Of a stretch of 64,000 bases of DNA, positions 22,701 through 35,075 are shown piece after piece. Each line of letters opens with the position of its first letter. Position 1 is the stretch's first letter. A model generated the notes under the pieces. That model was not told the DNA's origin. It saw only the letters and a list, made by a program, of their open reading frames with translations, and ran no database searches. This DNA is from Parietaria judaica (Eukaryota; Streptophyta; Magnoliopsida; Rosales; Urticaceae): contig OX940872.1 of the NCBI GenBank assembly GCA_954871525.1, positions 9,819,180-9,883,179 of the forward strand, in the 5' to 3' direction. The position numbers and the translations under genes are program-made.

Positions 22701-23560
22701 TTCAAAGCGGCCAAGTGAAGCGCTGTTCCTCCGTTTAGATAATCAGCTCGGTGAATCTGCAATTGGGCCGCCACGGAATTTATTTCAATCTTATTTGAAA
22801 TATAATTATAAAACCTTTAATTAGTGATAATGGTGAGTATAGTTACATTGGCATTGGAGAGTATGAGAGTCTGAACAACTTCCCAATGACCATGTTGACA
22901 AGCTTGCATCAAAGCAGTCTATAAGATTGCCAAAAAAATTAAAAAATCTGAAATCACAAAGGGAAAGAAAAATCAAGACATAAACAATCGGCATTGCCGA
23001 ATTACCTGCCCGCGATAGTTCCGGAGATTAATATCCACTCCGGACTCGAGAAGGAGAGAAACAATCTGAAACCGGAAGAAAAATCGACACAAGAATTTAT
23101 GCAGAAATTAAATTTAGAAGATGAAAAAAACACGGGCAGATTAGAAAAATTCACTATGACGATGAAATTGCGGAAAAATGCCCTAATCGAAATTCTATCA
23201 CCCCGACCCCTCCGATTTCGCCATAAACCCTCCAAGATATCCAATAAATTTATGCCACACCGCAAAATTAAGGAATGGGCCGGCCCAAAAGAACATATTC
23301 CGGTCACGAATTCCAACTAAAATTACAGAATTTTCTAGTAAAATCGAATTAAGCTCGAGAAAAACCTCGTGGTGGCCCTGGGCGGCGGAGTAATGGAGCG
23401 GCGAGTTGCGGACGCCAAAAGTGGAGTACCTCACGAGCCGCGGGTTGCATTCCAGCAACGCCTTCGCTTCCAGAAAGTCACCGTCCCTCGCCGCCGAGAC
23501 CAGCCTCTCGCCGGAAGCCGAGCATCCGAACGAATTCCCCACAATGCTCAAGAACCTCAT
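19778..23560 (-). CDS. XBAT32: E3 ubiquitin ligase XBAT32 (ankyrin repeats + RING), 10 exons, 509 aa
   Basis: Exons read 23560-23366, 23065-23006, 22918-22847, 22756-22581, 22487-22327, 21388-21330, 21253-21207, 21017-20877, 20685-20591 and 20301-19778. All introns are GT-AG and the spliced frame is 1530 nt. The start [20 protein letters not shown] matches the XBAT32 type. Residues ~17-260 hold ankyrin repeats ([68 protein letters not shown]). A RING-HC finger has C322, C325, C337, H339, C342, C345, C368 and C371, all present. The tail ends [20 protein letters not shown], as in XBAT32. In Arabidopsis XBAT32 ubiquitinates the ACC synthases ACS4 and ACS7, limiting ethylene and permitting lateral root formation. 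Length fits the ~508-residue Arabidopsis protein, as I recall it. No lesion was seen. Intron 5 hosts a MITE. Confidence 0.97.
21550..21951. mobile_element. Foldback MITE in XBAT32 intron 5 (402 bp)
   Basis: The two ends form long imperfect inverted arms of about 150-190 bp (for example AAAATGGGACGGC against AAAACGGGCGGC, and GCTAAGCCCTGAACACG against GTTAAGCCCTTGACACA). The flanks GAAACTAAA (21541-21549) and CAAACTAAA (21952-21960) match at 8 of 9 bases, pointing to a Mutator-like element. It makes up much of the 938-bp intron 5 and leaves the splice sites untouched. Just below the element (higher coordinates), an AAACTGCACATT...GAAAGAATTAATTT module occurs twice. Confidence 0.7.
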
Positions 23561-24382
23561 TGATAGAGAGAGCTAATACTCTCCCATCCACATGGAATGG
23601 AAGCTAAGGCAAGATGATCCTCAAACCGTTCAAGATTTCGGGATTGATCAAACAATATCCTTTTATGTCAATCAGGGAGAAGAAGAAAGATGAATTCTTT
23701 AAACACAGGTTTAAGCTATGAAGATGGTAAAGACATTCCCTTTAACAATAAAAAATAAATAAAAACTAAAATTCTGGAATGCCCAGATTAGATTTCTGGG
23801 TTAAGAGCAAGAATCTCGAGCACCCATTTGCAGACATGGCTGGAAGAGAAGCGAAAAGCCCAAAAATGGGCAATGGCAAGGAGAGAGAAAGTGGGTGCCA
23901 CCATTAATGGCGGTGCAATCTTAATCTCTCAACCAACAAGAAAGGCGTGTCTCCATGATTGGGTATTATTATTAGGGCAGTCCACTTGGTAGTTGGTTGC
24001 TATTTCCGAACAAAGATTTACATATGTATCATATACATGGACTCCTCAAACTCCCCTCCAATCCAAATAATATGCTTTATTTTATTGATTTTCTTCTTTA
24101 GAAATGAAATAATGTTATTTTTTTAGCTAATTATAGTATTGCTATCTAAAATGAGTCGGTAGATGCCCACAAAACGGAGTATTGTTGATTATAACTTAAT
24201 AAAAAATATGGATAAAAGTTTTCAAGTTGTAGTTGATTGCATCAATGGATTATTTAAATTTTTAAGTAAAAAAGAAAATGCATTTAGTTATACATGGCGC
24301 GGTTCAATTTTGATTAAAAATATTAGTGGACCATCTATTCTTTGTTAGAAACCTTGATAGAGGGGCACGTACCACTGTTTAC
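23561..24382. other. Upstream (promoter side) of XBAT32
   Basis: This should hold the XBAT32 5' untranslated region and promoter. The first ~400 bp are less AT-rich and include GAGAGAAAG-type and CTCTCAACC-type stretches common in plant leaders. I see no unambiguous TATA box. Beyond 24000 it is plain AT-rich DNA. Confidence 0.4.
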
Positions 24383-25036
24383 GGGTGTGCATGGGTTGTA
24401 TTGGTCGATCCGCGCTAAAAACATAACCCAATCAGATTTTATTGGATTCTAGAGAACAATCCAATCCAATCCAATATCTTTGAAGGCCCAATCCAACCCA
24501 ACCCGAAAAACTCTGGGTTGGGTAATTGGATTGAACTAAAAACAATTTACCGAATAACACATAAATTTAAACCGTCAATCAATAATCATAAATTTAATAT
24601 GATATTTTTTAAATATCCTATTAAAAAACCAAACATTATAAAGTCCTAAACATTTAAAAACAGAAGTACGAATCGTAGTCTTAAACTAAACTTGAAACGT
24701 AGTCGTAAACATAAATTAGAAAGATAATTATAGACATAAAATGATAATTAAACATAAAGATTTATGAGACTTTAGCGTTATTTTGCTTTTTTAGTCTTTA
24801 TGTGTTTTTACTTACTTGAAATACAGCAAATATTAAATAATAATAATAAATTACTTAAGAAGAAAACTTAATTGGGTCATTTGGGCCGGTACGACCCCAA
24901 CCTGACAATTTATTCGGGTTGAACCCAAATCAATCTGATATTTATTGGGTCAACTGGGTTGAGTTAGAATTAGACTGGGGTTGGGTTCAATCGGCTTGGG
25001 TTAAACTATTGGGTTGAATTTTTTTTATTGCACACC
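24383..25036. repeat. GGGTTGG-rich terminal-repeat element (654 bp)
   Basis: It begins GGGTGTGCATGGGTTG and ends TTGCACACC, a short inverted repeat. Both ends are rich in GGGTT/AACCC words (AACCCAACCCG near 24497, TGGGTTGAGTTAG near 24956), while the middle is AT-rich. This is the style of a hAT-type non-autonomous element common in plants. The flanks do not give a clean target duplication, so class and exact ends are uncertain. Confidence 0.45.
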
Positions 25037-26093
25037 AACTGCTATGTAAATTTATTTTTATTTTTATTTTATTTGAGTCTTTTTTATTAATTTTTTTAAA
25101 AAAATGAAAACTAAACGAAGCTGCAGTTTTAGTACATTTAAATACTTTTTTTTCACTACAATAAGAATTTACGTACAGTTACGAAAACTAAAATATTTAT
25201 ATTGCTATTATCTCTAATAACAATTATTAGCTTCTAAAATAGACTACAGTTAAATTTTTTAGCTACTAAATCCCTATAACTTGGACGATATGTTTAGCCA
25301 TAACCAATCTTAAAATTGCATTACGCTAGAATCGTAAAATGCGGTAAACAACATTAAAAGTCAATGAAATTATTTTGCAGAAAGAGCTCTAAATAGAAAG
25401 TCAAGGCTTACTATATCATAGAGGCATACTATATTTACTTTTTGCCGAGGTCTATTTATTTACTCCTCTATTTGGCTCGTAAGCCCAAATAAGAAATGAA
25501 AAAAAAAACTTAAAAGAAGATGTAACGAGTAATTATGAAAAAATTCATTATATTTACTAATTATAGTGGATATAATATGTAGCGTTGACAATAAGCTCTT
25601 TTAGATATATAATGAAAACAAACCAATTAAAAGTCAACGGATCAAGAAGCTACGTATGAGCTCATAAAATAGGAAAATACTTCTGAAAAAGCTCTAGAAA
25701 CGAGATGAAATTGTACTTTCTATTCATATGGACTAGTAATTAGTCCTAATTACTTTTTTTTAATTGAATTAGTCCTAATTACTAAACGAGTGGAAATTTG
25801 GAAAATTATATAAATTCTGGTATATACTACCAAGAATTAATTAACAGTACAACTCAAACTATGAACTTACGTTTCATTTACTAAAGTTTCAGTTAAATTT
25901 TTAAAAATTTTGTATTTATGCCTTTATAAATTTGTCTGTATATGATCCATAATATGTAAATATTTGGTCTTATGTTGCAATTTTATATTTTTGTTCTTAG
26001 GCCTTGTTAAAATACCATTTTCGTTAAAAAGTAATGGTACTATGCCAAAAATGAAATTTATTAAAAATTAACAATATTGTTCCAATCATTGGC
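25037..26093. other. AT-rich intergenic sequence
   Basis: No gene or element boundary is seen. Confidence 0.5.
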
Positions 26094-26216
26094 GGTATCA
26101 TCAGGGCCGTGTTTGAGATTTTCGGGGCCTTAGGCGAGAAGAATTTTTGGGCCCCCCTACCGTAATGGCAAAATTTATTTTAATGCAAAAATGTATACTA
26201 TATCATAAATAAATTC

Positions 26217-26568
26217 TCATTCAAATAAGACGAATCTAGCAATTTTAGAAGCAGAAGCACTAATCAACTTTGCATAATCGAGTTTCTCGACCATGTCATT
26301 TTAATAGACAATGTAGCTAAACCACTCAACCTATCTTGGGACATGGTTGATCGAAGATAAGACTATCAATTATAACTTCGGGAAACTTCTTTCTGCATGT
26401 GCAACTATGACTCGTATGGTTAGCATAATTCAGTAGGCTATTGCATTTGGATAGCTACAATCCAATTCTTGTATGTAATTCAAAACATTGATCTCTCTCT
26501 TCATGTTGGTTCGCACGTTCACACTTATGATTTCTAACTCCTTCTAGAGATCATTTGCGTCAAAATCT
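26217..26568 (-). pseudogene. hAT transposase C-terminal dimerisation region, decayed
   Basis: Minus-strand translation gives pieces such as INVLNYIQELDCSYPNA, LTIRVIVAHAERSFPKL and NDMVEKLDYAKLISASASK. These follow the order of the hAT C-terminal dimerisation domain in the zf-MYM1/DUF4371-like plant hAT proteins, where the canonical phrase is T-x-A-x-AERSFSKL. At least four in-frame stop codons interrupt it. It is non-functional and older than the inserted TCGCGA element. Confidence 0.65.
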
Positions 26569-26598
26569 GAAACTTTGTTATGCTCAATTACATTTTTC

Positions 26599-26707
26599 TA
26601 GAGGTGTGCCTCGCGATGCGCAGAGTCGCGACGCGTCGCGATGTGAACAGTCGCGATTTTTCACGATTACGTCGCGATGCGTCGCGACGTCGTGAGTTGC
26701 AGCTCTA
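26599..26707. mobile_element. Minimal hAT element (109 bp), TCGCGA-array family, nested
   Basis: Ends TAGAGGTGTGCCTCG and GAGTTGCAGCTCTA; flanks CATTTTTC (26591-26598) and CATTTGTC (26708-26715) match at 7 of 8. About six TCGCGA motifs fill the 109 bp, so the element is almost only terminal and subterminal sequence. It lies inside the 26102-27245 hAT relic and is therefore the later insertion. Confidence 0.82.
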
Positions 26708-27253
26708 CATTTGTCAGGTTGGTGCATAAACTCTTAAAATTAACTATCTCTATCTGTAACTTTTAGATTCTTCAAATTAAGTAAAAGCCCGAATTGTGGA
26801 GATATGAAACTTGAGTGAGGACTGTCATGTGGAATAGTTGAAGGGAATTCGGGATTAGGAATTATAATAATTTTGGGTTGAGAATAGAGAACAAATATTT
26901 TTGGGAGAGGGAATAAATGCCAATGAGAAAATTATACGGTAAAGTGAGAATAAGGGGCCCGAATTTATTTGGGTTTTGGAGCCCAAATGTTAAAGTTAAT
27001 TGATTTAATTAAAAAAATTAGGGGCCCTAAATAATTTGGGAATTACGAGCCCACATATTAAAGTTGAGTGGTTTTTATTATATTTTTCCGGGGTCCCAAA
27101 TTTAATTTAAGTAATTTTAATAAGTAAAAAATTAATTTAAGCGATTTTGGGGCCCTTAAATTTTCTTTTGAGAGCCCCCTAAATGTAAGATTATTTTTTT
27201 TACTAAAGCCGGGCGCCTACTCCGCCTCCTTCAGGCACGGCTCTGGATATCAT

Positions 27254-28894
27254 GTCAAAAACGCTACATCCATTAAGCTAACAAGGTCCAATACTCCAAC
27301 GTAAGGGTTACATATATAAGGATATAAATATAGATTTATTAAAATTATATGCACAATAGTAGAAAATGGGAGGCATTCCAACAATATTTATCTTTTTAAT
27401 CTGTTACAAAACTAATAATGCTACAAAGTTTGTATTTAATATTATACTATTTAAGGAATCATAATTATTTTTCTTCAAGGTAAAATATGATGCTTCACTG
27501 TTGCTGAATATTAGACAGAAGAACCAAACAGTTCCATTGCTCCTAGAATATTTACATGATTTGTATATATAAAATAACCAACTTGTGTTCACAAAGTCTA
27601 AAATTCCAAAACAAAAGAAGCCTAACGCTTTTAAAAGATTATCATTTCACATGTCATTGTCTTGAGAAGTATATCATATTGTATAATTATACGAATAAAA
27701 GATAAATTTGTTTCAGACATAACTTGATTTGATAATTATACATATGTTGCATTTGTAGACCTAACACTTTCAAACAGCTTAAATAAAAGAGTTATATAAG
27801 TCACTATATATAAGTACATCTTTAATCCTTTGAATTTGGTAAGAACTAGAATTCCAATTTTTTTTTTTCCGAAATCTATAATTTCCATTTTTTTATCTCC
27901 GTATTTTAAATATATTGTTAATTTCAAAAAATACATTAATTACATTACCGTCACATCTATAGATAAAGGTCCAAATTAAATAAAAGATATTCAATATAAT
28001 AATATTATGACTAATAATTCAGAATTTGAAATTTATTTTAGGATGTCAGGAATCTAATTCCCAAAAAAATCTGGTTTCTGATATTTTATTTCAGAACAAT
28101 TACTCGAGGTCTAGTTTTTATATATATATATTTATAAAGACGGTGTTCTGGTTGGTGTTCTGGTTTATGTCATCACTCATCATTGCAAGCATATAAAACT
28201 AAGTTTATCATAATATATGTCATTATGTTGTGATGAGAAACTTTGGAATCTTTGCCACCTCTGTGCTAAAATAAATTAGAATGATTTTCCTTAATTTTCA
28301 TACGGATAATATAAGCGCACACTTAGTAAGAACGGTGTGTAAATCAACGACTAATTTATTATACTATCTTAAAAAATCATGCTGTCATGTGGCTCATGGT
28401 GATATGAAAAGAAAAGTCATAAAAGTAGATATTCAAGAAAGAAAAGTAAAACTTTCATTTTACATATCTTCTTAAGTAGCCAATAATATTAAATTGATTT
28501 TAAGGATAATAATTATGCCTACTTTCATATTACATAACGAATAAATCACATTTGTATATAGAATTCTTTGCTCGTTGTCTCTAGTCATTACTTTACAAAT
28601 AATATACTTTTGATTGTCAATTAATGGACAAAACGTCATATAAATAAATTAAACACAAAGTTGGAGAATGGTCTAATCATTTTTACAAGGGAGAACCGTA
28701 GAACCCAAAAGAAGAAAAAATAGGACGAGTATAAATCATTACCTATAAAACTTAACTAATGATATTGGCATAAATGAAAATGTAAGGACCAAAAATGAAA
28801 GGCATAAATAGTAAGAGGACCAAATATTTTTTTGTAAAAGGTAAAAATATTCTCTATAGATATATGTACAGAAATACAGAGCAAAATCAGGCTT
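27254..28894. other. AT-rich intergenic sequence
   Basis: No gene, RNA or element ends are recognised. Confidence 0.5.
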
Positions 28895-29080
28895 CCTTTG
28901 TCTACCTCTATCTATGATAAACCACTACGCGACTCCAAGAGAAATTCTAGGTTCGATCCCAACTATAGGCGGCCAATAACATATGCGGCTGATTGTAAGT
29001 TGTTCTTACTCTGTGAATATAATTGATGCGAGTTTATATTATCTTTGACAAATGATGTCAATAATAAAAAAAAAAATACA
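28895..29080 (+). repeat. SINE-like element, second copy
   Basis: A B-box GGTTCGATCCC (28950-28960) is followed by GCGGCCAATAACATATGCGG, a GTTGTTCTTACT stretch and a poly(A)-like tail near 29060-29080. GCGGCCAATA and GTTGTTCTTA also occur in the candidate at 5455-5660. The A-box is weak. Exact ends and target duplications were not resolved. Confidence 0.5.
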
Positions 29081-30830
29081 AAAAAATATATGCATTAAGC
29101 TAATTTTTTTTTTTTTTTGTTATTTCATGAAAATTTAACCGATAACCTTAAGATAAAGGTGATGTGGCGTTAATACTATTACTAGCAAGTCGCTAGATCA
29201 AATTAAGAACCGAGGAGAATTAAATGCTCTTAGGTATAAATTATCATTCAATCTTGACTAAATATTTTAGTGTGCATTAATTTTAAAACAATCAATTTTT
29301 TTTTTTTGAAAGCTTAAAACAATCAATTTAGAGGTTAAATTTTTATAATTTTGTCCTCATTTAGTTTTTTGTTTTTTTTAGGTTATTGAGCCAAATGTCT
29401 ATTTTGATCAAAACTATAAAAAATATGCCCAAACTTATAAATAAAAATTAAAACTTCTGATTACAAAAATATGTCCAAACTTATAAATAAAAATTAAAAC
29501 TTCTGATTAATTACTTTTAGACAATTATACGCCACCTATTTTAATTATGTGGATAACTTTTTAATTAATATATTCTATTCTTAAAATTTTGAAAAATCCT
29601 TTTTAATAGGAAATGAGAAATTTAATTAATGAATATAAACTTCCTAACCGTATTAGATTAGTCATACTAGTAAATTGGATTATTCGAACTAAATTCTTCA
29701 AATAAATCTTTTTTTTTGTTTTGCATTTTTTCGTAATATATCTGTCTTTTTTTTTTGTTGAGAAAATTCTAAATAGTTCTATAATTATGAAACTGTAACT
29801 ATATATACGAAGCTAGTTATATTTTTTTGCAAAAAATTTCGTAATTATATATATGATACTCTTACTATAAATATGATAATATAATGACTAATGTACTCGT
29901 AAATTTATTTACGAAATTGTAATTATAGTTTCAAATTTGTATAAACGAAGTTAATAAACTATAAATACGAAACTGTAATAGAAATTACGAAACTGTAATT
30001 CTTGCAAAACTGTGGCTTCAAACAAATTCGATCTTGATCAAACTCGATAACCAATCAACGCCGAACAAAACCCACGCAATCAAAGAAAACTCTGGAGCTT
30101 TTGCATTCATTTAAAGGAGACGATATTACAAAGTACTGTTCGCCGATATTCAAGCTCCGATCAATAGGATCGAGTTTTCTTTCTCACAAACTTTGTGGAA
30201 CATATTTTGAATACGCCCTCCATTCAGTGCTGATCTTGCTTGTATAAGATCTTGATCATTTACCTTGAAATGAATAGTTCTAATTAATGATAATAATATA
30301 TAGTTATCTAAGGATTATATGAATAAGAATTGAATAGATCTTTAACTTTGCATTTGTGTTTAGTCATCACACTGAGTCCATGTGAGGAGGTTTGACTATC
30401 GAAAATAAAAAACTTAAGTATTTTCATACTCAAGATTGAAAATGGGAATTTCTAATCGAGAACGACTATTGATGAACTTAATCACATTAATTTGATGATA
30501 TATTACCGGATCATTGTGTTGTCCGTGCACTGTTAAGTTTGTCAGGTGTGAAGTGTCTTCATATTGGACGGATTAGACTTATATAAGAAATTATCGCATA
30601 AGTCAGTCACTGATGAAAGTGTGATAAGGTCGCTAAGATGATCTTGTAGGAATCGGTTGATATCCCGAGCTCCGTGAGCTTATACAGTTCGGCTTACATG
30701 CTCTTTGATTTAATTGTTAAAGATTACAATGGTATTTGTAATACTTTTATTTTGGGATCAAACAATTGGCCGGGATAGGTTGCACGAATGCAAATATGGA
30801 TGATAAGTTTATGATATTCTTATTATGATT
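29081..30830. other. AT-rich sequence, possible retroelement interior at its end
   Basis: 29081-30000 is low-complexity, with short words such as ACGAAACTGTAAT repeated near 29800-30000. From about 30340 composition changes (CATGTGAGGAGGTTTGAC, CCCGAGCTCCGTGAGC), which may be the interior of the retroelement whose LTR starts at 30831. No coding domain is seen. Confidence 0.35.
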
Positions 30831-31813
30831 TGTTGGAAAAAAACAAGTACTCATGATAAGCTCAACAGAATCATAACCCGTTGAGTAAGTAGTTTGTAAT
30901 AATAATAGAATAAGGAAGTGTCGTCAATAAGGGTAGAACAATAATTTCACCCTATTTGATGAGAATCATAATAACACGAAAACCTAGATTCAGATAATCT
31001 GATTGTATCAATGGACACATGTGGTCACGAAAATATAAATAAATACACACTTGAGAATTCAACCAAGAGCTATAGTGGAATGTTGTTGGTAAAAGCTCTA
31101 AACTTTTATTGAAGGTCGGTTGTGTATGTCTATTTGTGCCATTTTCCGATCCACAAAGACGACACGATAAATATTATGTTCAATTTCAAAATTGAACATA
31201 GAATATTCCAATCAGGTATGACTCGTGATTATTGTCACAAATCATTGATTACCCTAATAGTGCCAAAAGTATCAAAGTTGGGGTAAACCAAAGAAAATGT
31301 AACAAGATGATTGAATTTATTCCTTTAACATCATTAAAGTTATGGGAAATTAAACTCTAATAAATTTATATTTTTGAATCGTGTCAATCTGACGAACGGT
31401 TAGGGATTTATGATAATAACATTTTTGACCAAGGAACGGAAATGACATTGTTATTTAAATCGAAAATGAGGAAAAATTAAATATTGAAATCTATTCGTGA
31501 AATATTCAATTAAGATAAATATGTTTATATAATTCAAAATTGATTTATGGGAATTTATAATTAATTAAATCTTGAAAATAATATAAGATTTGTTTTATTA
31601 AAATCTTATTTGGTATTTTCTTAAAAGATTTGTTTTGGATCTATTCTTTATTTGATTTAATCATTAAATCAAATATTTGAGTGAATATCTCGATTTGGTT
31701 GAGTAAATCTCTCAAAATTTATTGATGGAATCTCTCAAAGTGGTTGGTCAAGTTTCCTATAAATAGGGGAGCCCGGTAACCCTGAAACTACACTCTTCTT
31801 AGTTCAAAATTTT

Positions 31814-31866
<53 letters not shown>

Positions 31867-32348
31867 CTACAATTTATCGAGGTCTAAAACCATAGAGAAT
31901 TTGAATTTAGGTTTTAGGGTTTGTTCGGTGGGAGCCTAAACCTCCAGCGGTTAAGTCCCGGAGAATACATCGGAAGACTTTTAGGAGCTGTCTTCTCACA
32001 AATATTGCAAAAAGCTCAAGAACAGAGATCGGAAGACTCGTGAATATCAGAGAATGCAGTTAGAAACTATAGAGTTTTAATTTACGCGTTCTTGTCTGTT
32101 TATCGATTTGCAAATTATTTATTTATACTCGAGACTCAATTGAATAATTAAAAATCTCACAAAGTGTTTTGATAAATCAAAATTATTTTATCATGATCGA
32201 AAAAATAAATATGTGTTTTCTGTATAACCGGATGGGTAATATGGCTTTTGGTATGGGACTCTAATCCATTTTAATTTTTTAAAGGTTATCCCATTCGTAA
32301 TACTAAATGAGCACGATCTTATCGGTGGAATCCGAAACCGAACTAACA
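30831..32348 (+). repeat. Copia-type LTR, about 1.5 kb
   Basis: It starts TGTTGGAAAAAAACAAG and probably ends ACCGAACTAACA. A TATA box CCTATAAATAGGGG (near 31756) is followed by CACTCTTCTTAG and a (CT)n leader, giving a plus-strand promoter. Its length (about 1518 bp) and its 3' part with GGATGGGTAAT resemble the opposite-strand LTR at 33566-35075, so both may be one family. No target duplication is evident and the end is uncertain by a few bases. Confidence 0.5.
31819..31861. repeat. (CT)n microsatellite
   Basis: Uninterrupted CT run, placed in the leader downstream of the LTR TATA box. Confidence 0.95.
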
Positions 32349-32639
32349 CACTTTACTTCTCTCAATAGCTCACATCAACCTTCTTTATCCTGATATTTTT
32401 CTCTATAACGTTATGGGATTTCTCTCTAGTTTTATACTCCCTAAATTGTTTATTACAACAAAGTGCTAAAAAAAAATCGAGAGAAAAAACTGTTCTCAAA
32501 CAAACTTGAGAATTTACAATATTCCATTAACATCCCAACCAACTATAATAATAGTTTAATTTTTTTTTATAAAATTAAGCTAATATATTGTAAATTTGTA
32601 AACTGTAAACTGTAAACGTAGTTACTGTTAATTCATAGA
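32349..32639. other. AT-rich spacer
   Basis: Nothing recognised between two LTR-like blocks. Confidence 0.4.
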
Positions 32640-33565
32640 AATGGCTTTAAATTAGAGACGGATCCAAGGTTCGGACCCTGAGCCGGACCCGCTGAACACG
32701 TGGATAATTGAAAACTGAGTCAACATGGGTTGATTGATGATCGTCAAAGTTGGAGGCGAATTCATCGTCTTGGACGAGTCCCCGAGCTATTTTTGGCGAT
32801 CTTTAGCGAACTTCTTTCTTTGCGAGCTCCTCGTCGGGGCAAAACTCTTGTCTTGGCGAAGATCTTGGTCGGGGGAAAGTCCTTTTCTTGGCAAAGCTCC
32901 TCATCGGGACGAAGTCCTTGTCTTGGCAATGTCCTTATCTTGGCGAAGTCCTCGTCTAGGCGAAGCCCTAGTCTAGGTGAACTCATGTCTTGATGAAGCT
33001 CCAAGATGTTCTTGATGATTCTTCGTGATTTCCCTTTCTTGGAGAGCCCTTATGGTGAAGGAAAACCTGCAAAAAAAGGGTAGATCGGGCCCGTGCCCCG
33101 TCGGTTATGGTTAGGCGAGGCTTCCTACGTATTTCAGCTTAAGAGAATCAGGTCCCACGTAGTTCAGGGTTAGTGATAAATAGCGGGTGAATGACGATGT
33201 GGTTTGACTCGTCGGAAGTGCCGATGTTGGCAGTGCGGAGGTTACCCTTGGCCGAATGGTGAGGATACTACCAGCGAGTGATGCTCCTTGTCAACCTCAT
33301 AGATTTTGGCGAGCTCATTGTGGCGACGGTCTTAACCTGGCGAGGGATGCTCCTTCTTTGTTGACCTCGAGGTGTTAGCGAGCTCATTGTGGGGAGGGCC
33401 TTAATCTGGCGAAGGACGCCTTCCTCGACTCGTCAAACAACCTTCCCAGTGAGGCTAAGTCCTAATGCTTTTATCATCTCATACGAGCTTCTCGTGGCGA
33501 GCTCATAGGGCTTCCCAAGAAAGATGGCGAATTATAGAGAGAGAAGTTCTAGGGGAATCTGTAAG
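32640..33565 (-). repeat. Ty3/gypsy Tat-type LTR fragment, copy 1
   Basis: It is homologous to 59376-60840: both share AGTCAACNNGGGTTGA, a block of TCCTTGTCTTGGCGAAG-like short repeats, CTACGTATTTC and GGTCCCACGTAGTTCAGGG, and TAGAGAGAGA at the right. The CTACGTAT...CCCACGTAGTTC pair is characteristic, in my experience, of Tat/Retand gypsy LTRs. The copy is cut at 33565, where the TGTTGGAAAT LTR begins. The minus orientation is taken from the TATA position in copy 2. Confidence 0.5.
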
Positions 33566-35075
33566 TGTTGGAAATCGGGGTTTGATTCCCAACTTAATTA
33601 CCACGAAATAAGACTCTGAGCCGTCTCGGTAACATTTAAAAATTATTTTAATGCGGAAAATCTTGTTACCAGCCGACGACACGGATATCGGGTAATTACC
33701 ATATCATCAAGATCCGATAAATATTACGAATTTAATATTTCATAAACATTATTAATAAGCTAGTCGAATAGGAAATAAATAGAAAGCAGTAATGGTTGCA
33801 TTTATTAACCCAATGCATAAGGTCGTACCTCTAATGATGATCTCGGTTGCGCACTCTGAATCTTGGTAGGGCTTCGCCGGGGGTTGAGGGGAAGCTCTCG
33901 TGATGTTCTAGGATATTCTCCTTGACTCATCGTACCGAAGCGTGGGCTTCGCCGGCAGGACTTAACCGATGGTTCTCTTTAAGCTACCGGAGAAAATGTC
34001 TCCTAAGCCGAATTAGAAAAAGAGATCAGAAGCAGAAAAACTCGCAGACCCTAGAGAGAGAGGGAGAGCTCGAGTTTTTGCTCTGGGAATGTGTGAAAAA
34101 TGTGTAGAATGAGCTTCCTATTTATAGGCCTCAGACTGTAACCGAATTGGAGATATTCCTTCCCTATTTTTCGAATTCTTATAATTAAATATAATTAATT
34201 ATTCCAATCCAATGGTCCAGATTTAATCTCATCTAAATCCAATGGATATAATTAATTAGAGATTTAATTAAATAAAAAATACATTATAATATCAAAATGT
34301 TCAATCTTATCATCATATTTATCAAATTCGAATTATACATATATATATATAATTCGAATTATATAAGGATTATCTAGATCCAATGGTTAAAATTAAATCT
34401 TAAACCTGTCGAATGGATCAAATCAATTAGGGATAAAATAAAATACCCTTGGGTTTTAACAAAACCCTAATTCAAATTCTTTATCCTTTATTTATTCGAA
34501 TTATATATGATATATGTAATATTAATTAATTTCTAATCTGACGGTAAAGATTAAATCTTAAAATCGATCCAACAGATATAATTAATTAACCAAATTAGAA
34601 ATACCTAAGCTTGGTTACCAAGCTATCAATTTAGAATTACAATGAGGGTTAAAACCAATTACCTTAATCCAACGGTTGATATTAAATCATAACCGATCCA
34701 ATCGATTAAATTGATTTTAGGGATTTGCTAAAATATCAAAACATTTGGTACTTATGCCGCAAATATAGAATGTCCAAAACATATCATTCGAATTAGCTAG
34801 GGTTTCCTATCACCAAACCCTAATTCGAAATTTATACATTAAAAATATATATTTTATTTATTAATATAAATCCATTAATTATTAATAAGATATTAATAAT
34901 TAAATCTAAATAATTAATCTTAAGAATTCCTGATCTCAATATCACACATTAAAATGTTATGGTGTCACGCAATCATTTAAATTCGTGACATGTGTTTTAA
35001 TTTCATAAAACACAAACTGTAAGTCAAAATCTCTTGGTTCAAAAAGCAAAGTTTCTTAGAATTTAATTTCCAACA
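33566..35075 (-). repeat. Copia-type solo or partial LTR (1510 bp)
   Basis: On the minus strand it runs TGTTGGAAATTAAATTC to CCCCGATTTCCAACA, with a 10-bp terminal inverted repeat (TGTTGGAAAT/ATTTCCAACA) and TG/CA ends. A minus-strand TATA box CCTATAAATAGGAAGC (near 34110) and a CTCTCTCTAGGG leader give promoter order. No 5-bp duplication is visible, so it may be the remnant of a rearranged element rather than a clean solo LTR. It directly abuts the Tat LTR fragment. Confidence 0.6.

Larger units (their letters stand above)
26102..27245 (-). mobile_element. hAT transposon relic (1144 bp) with CAGGGCCGTG ends
   Basis: The ends CAGGGCCGTGTTTGAG and (reversed) CAGAGCCGTGCCTGAA form a terminal inverted repeat. 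The flanks GGTATCAT (26094-26101) and GATATCAT (27246-27253) match at 7 of 8 bases. Subterminal regions repeat GGGGCCC-type words. The minus strand keeps a decayed transposase C-terminus (26217-26568). A second, unrelated hAT element (26599-26707) is inserted inside. The 5' two-thirds of the transposase is gone. Confidence 0.75.
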
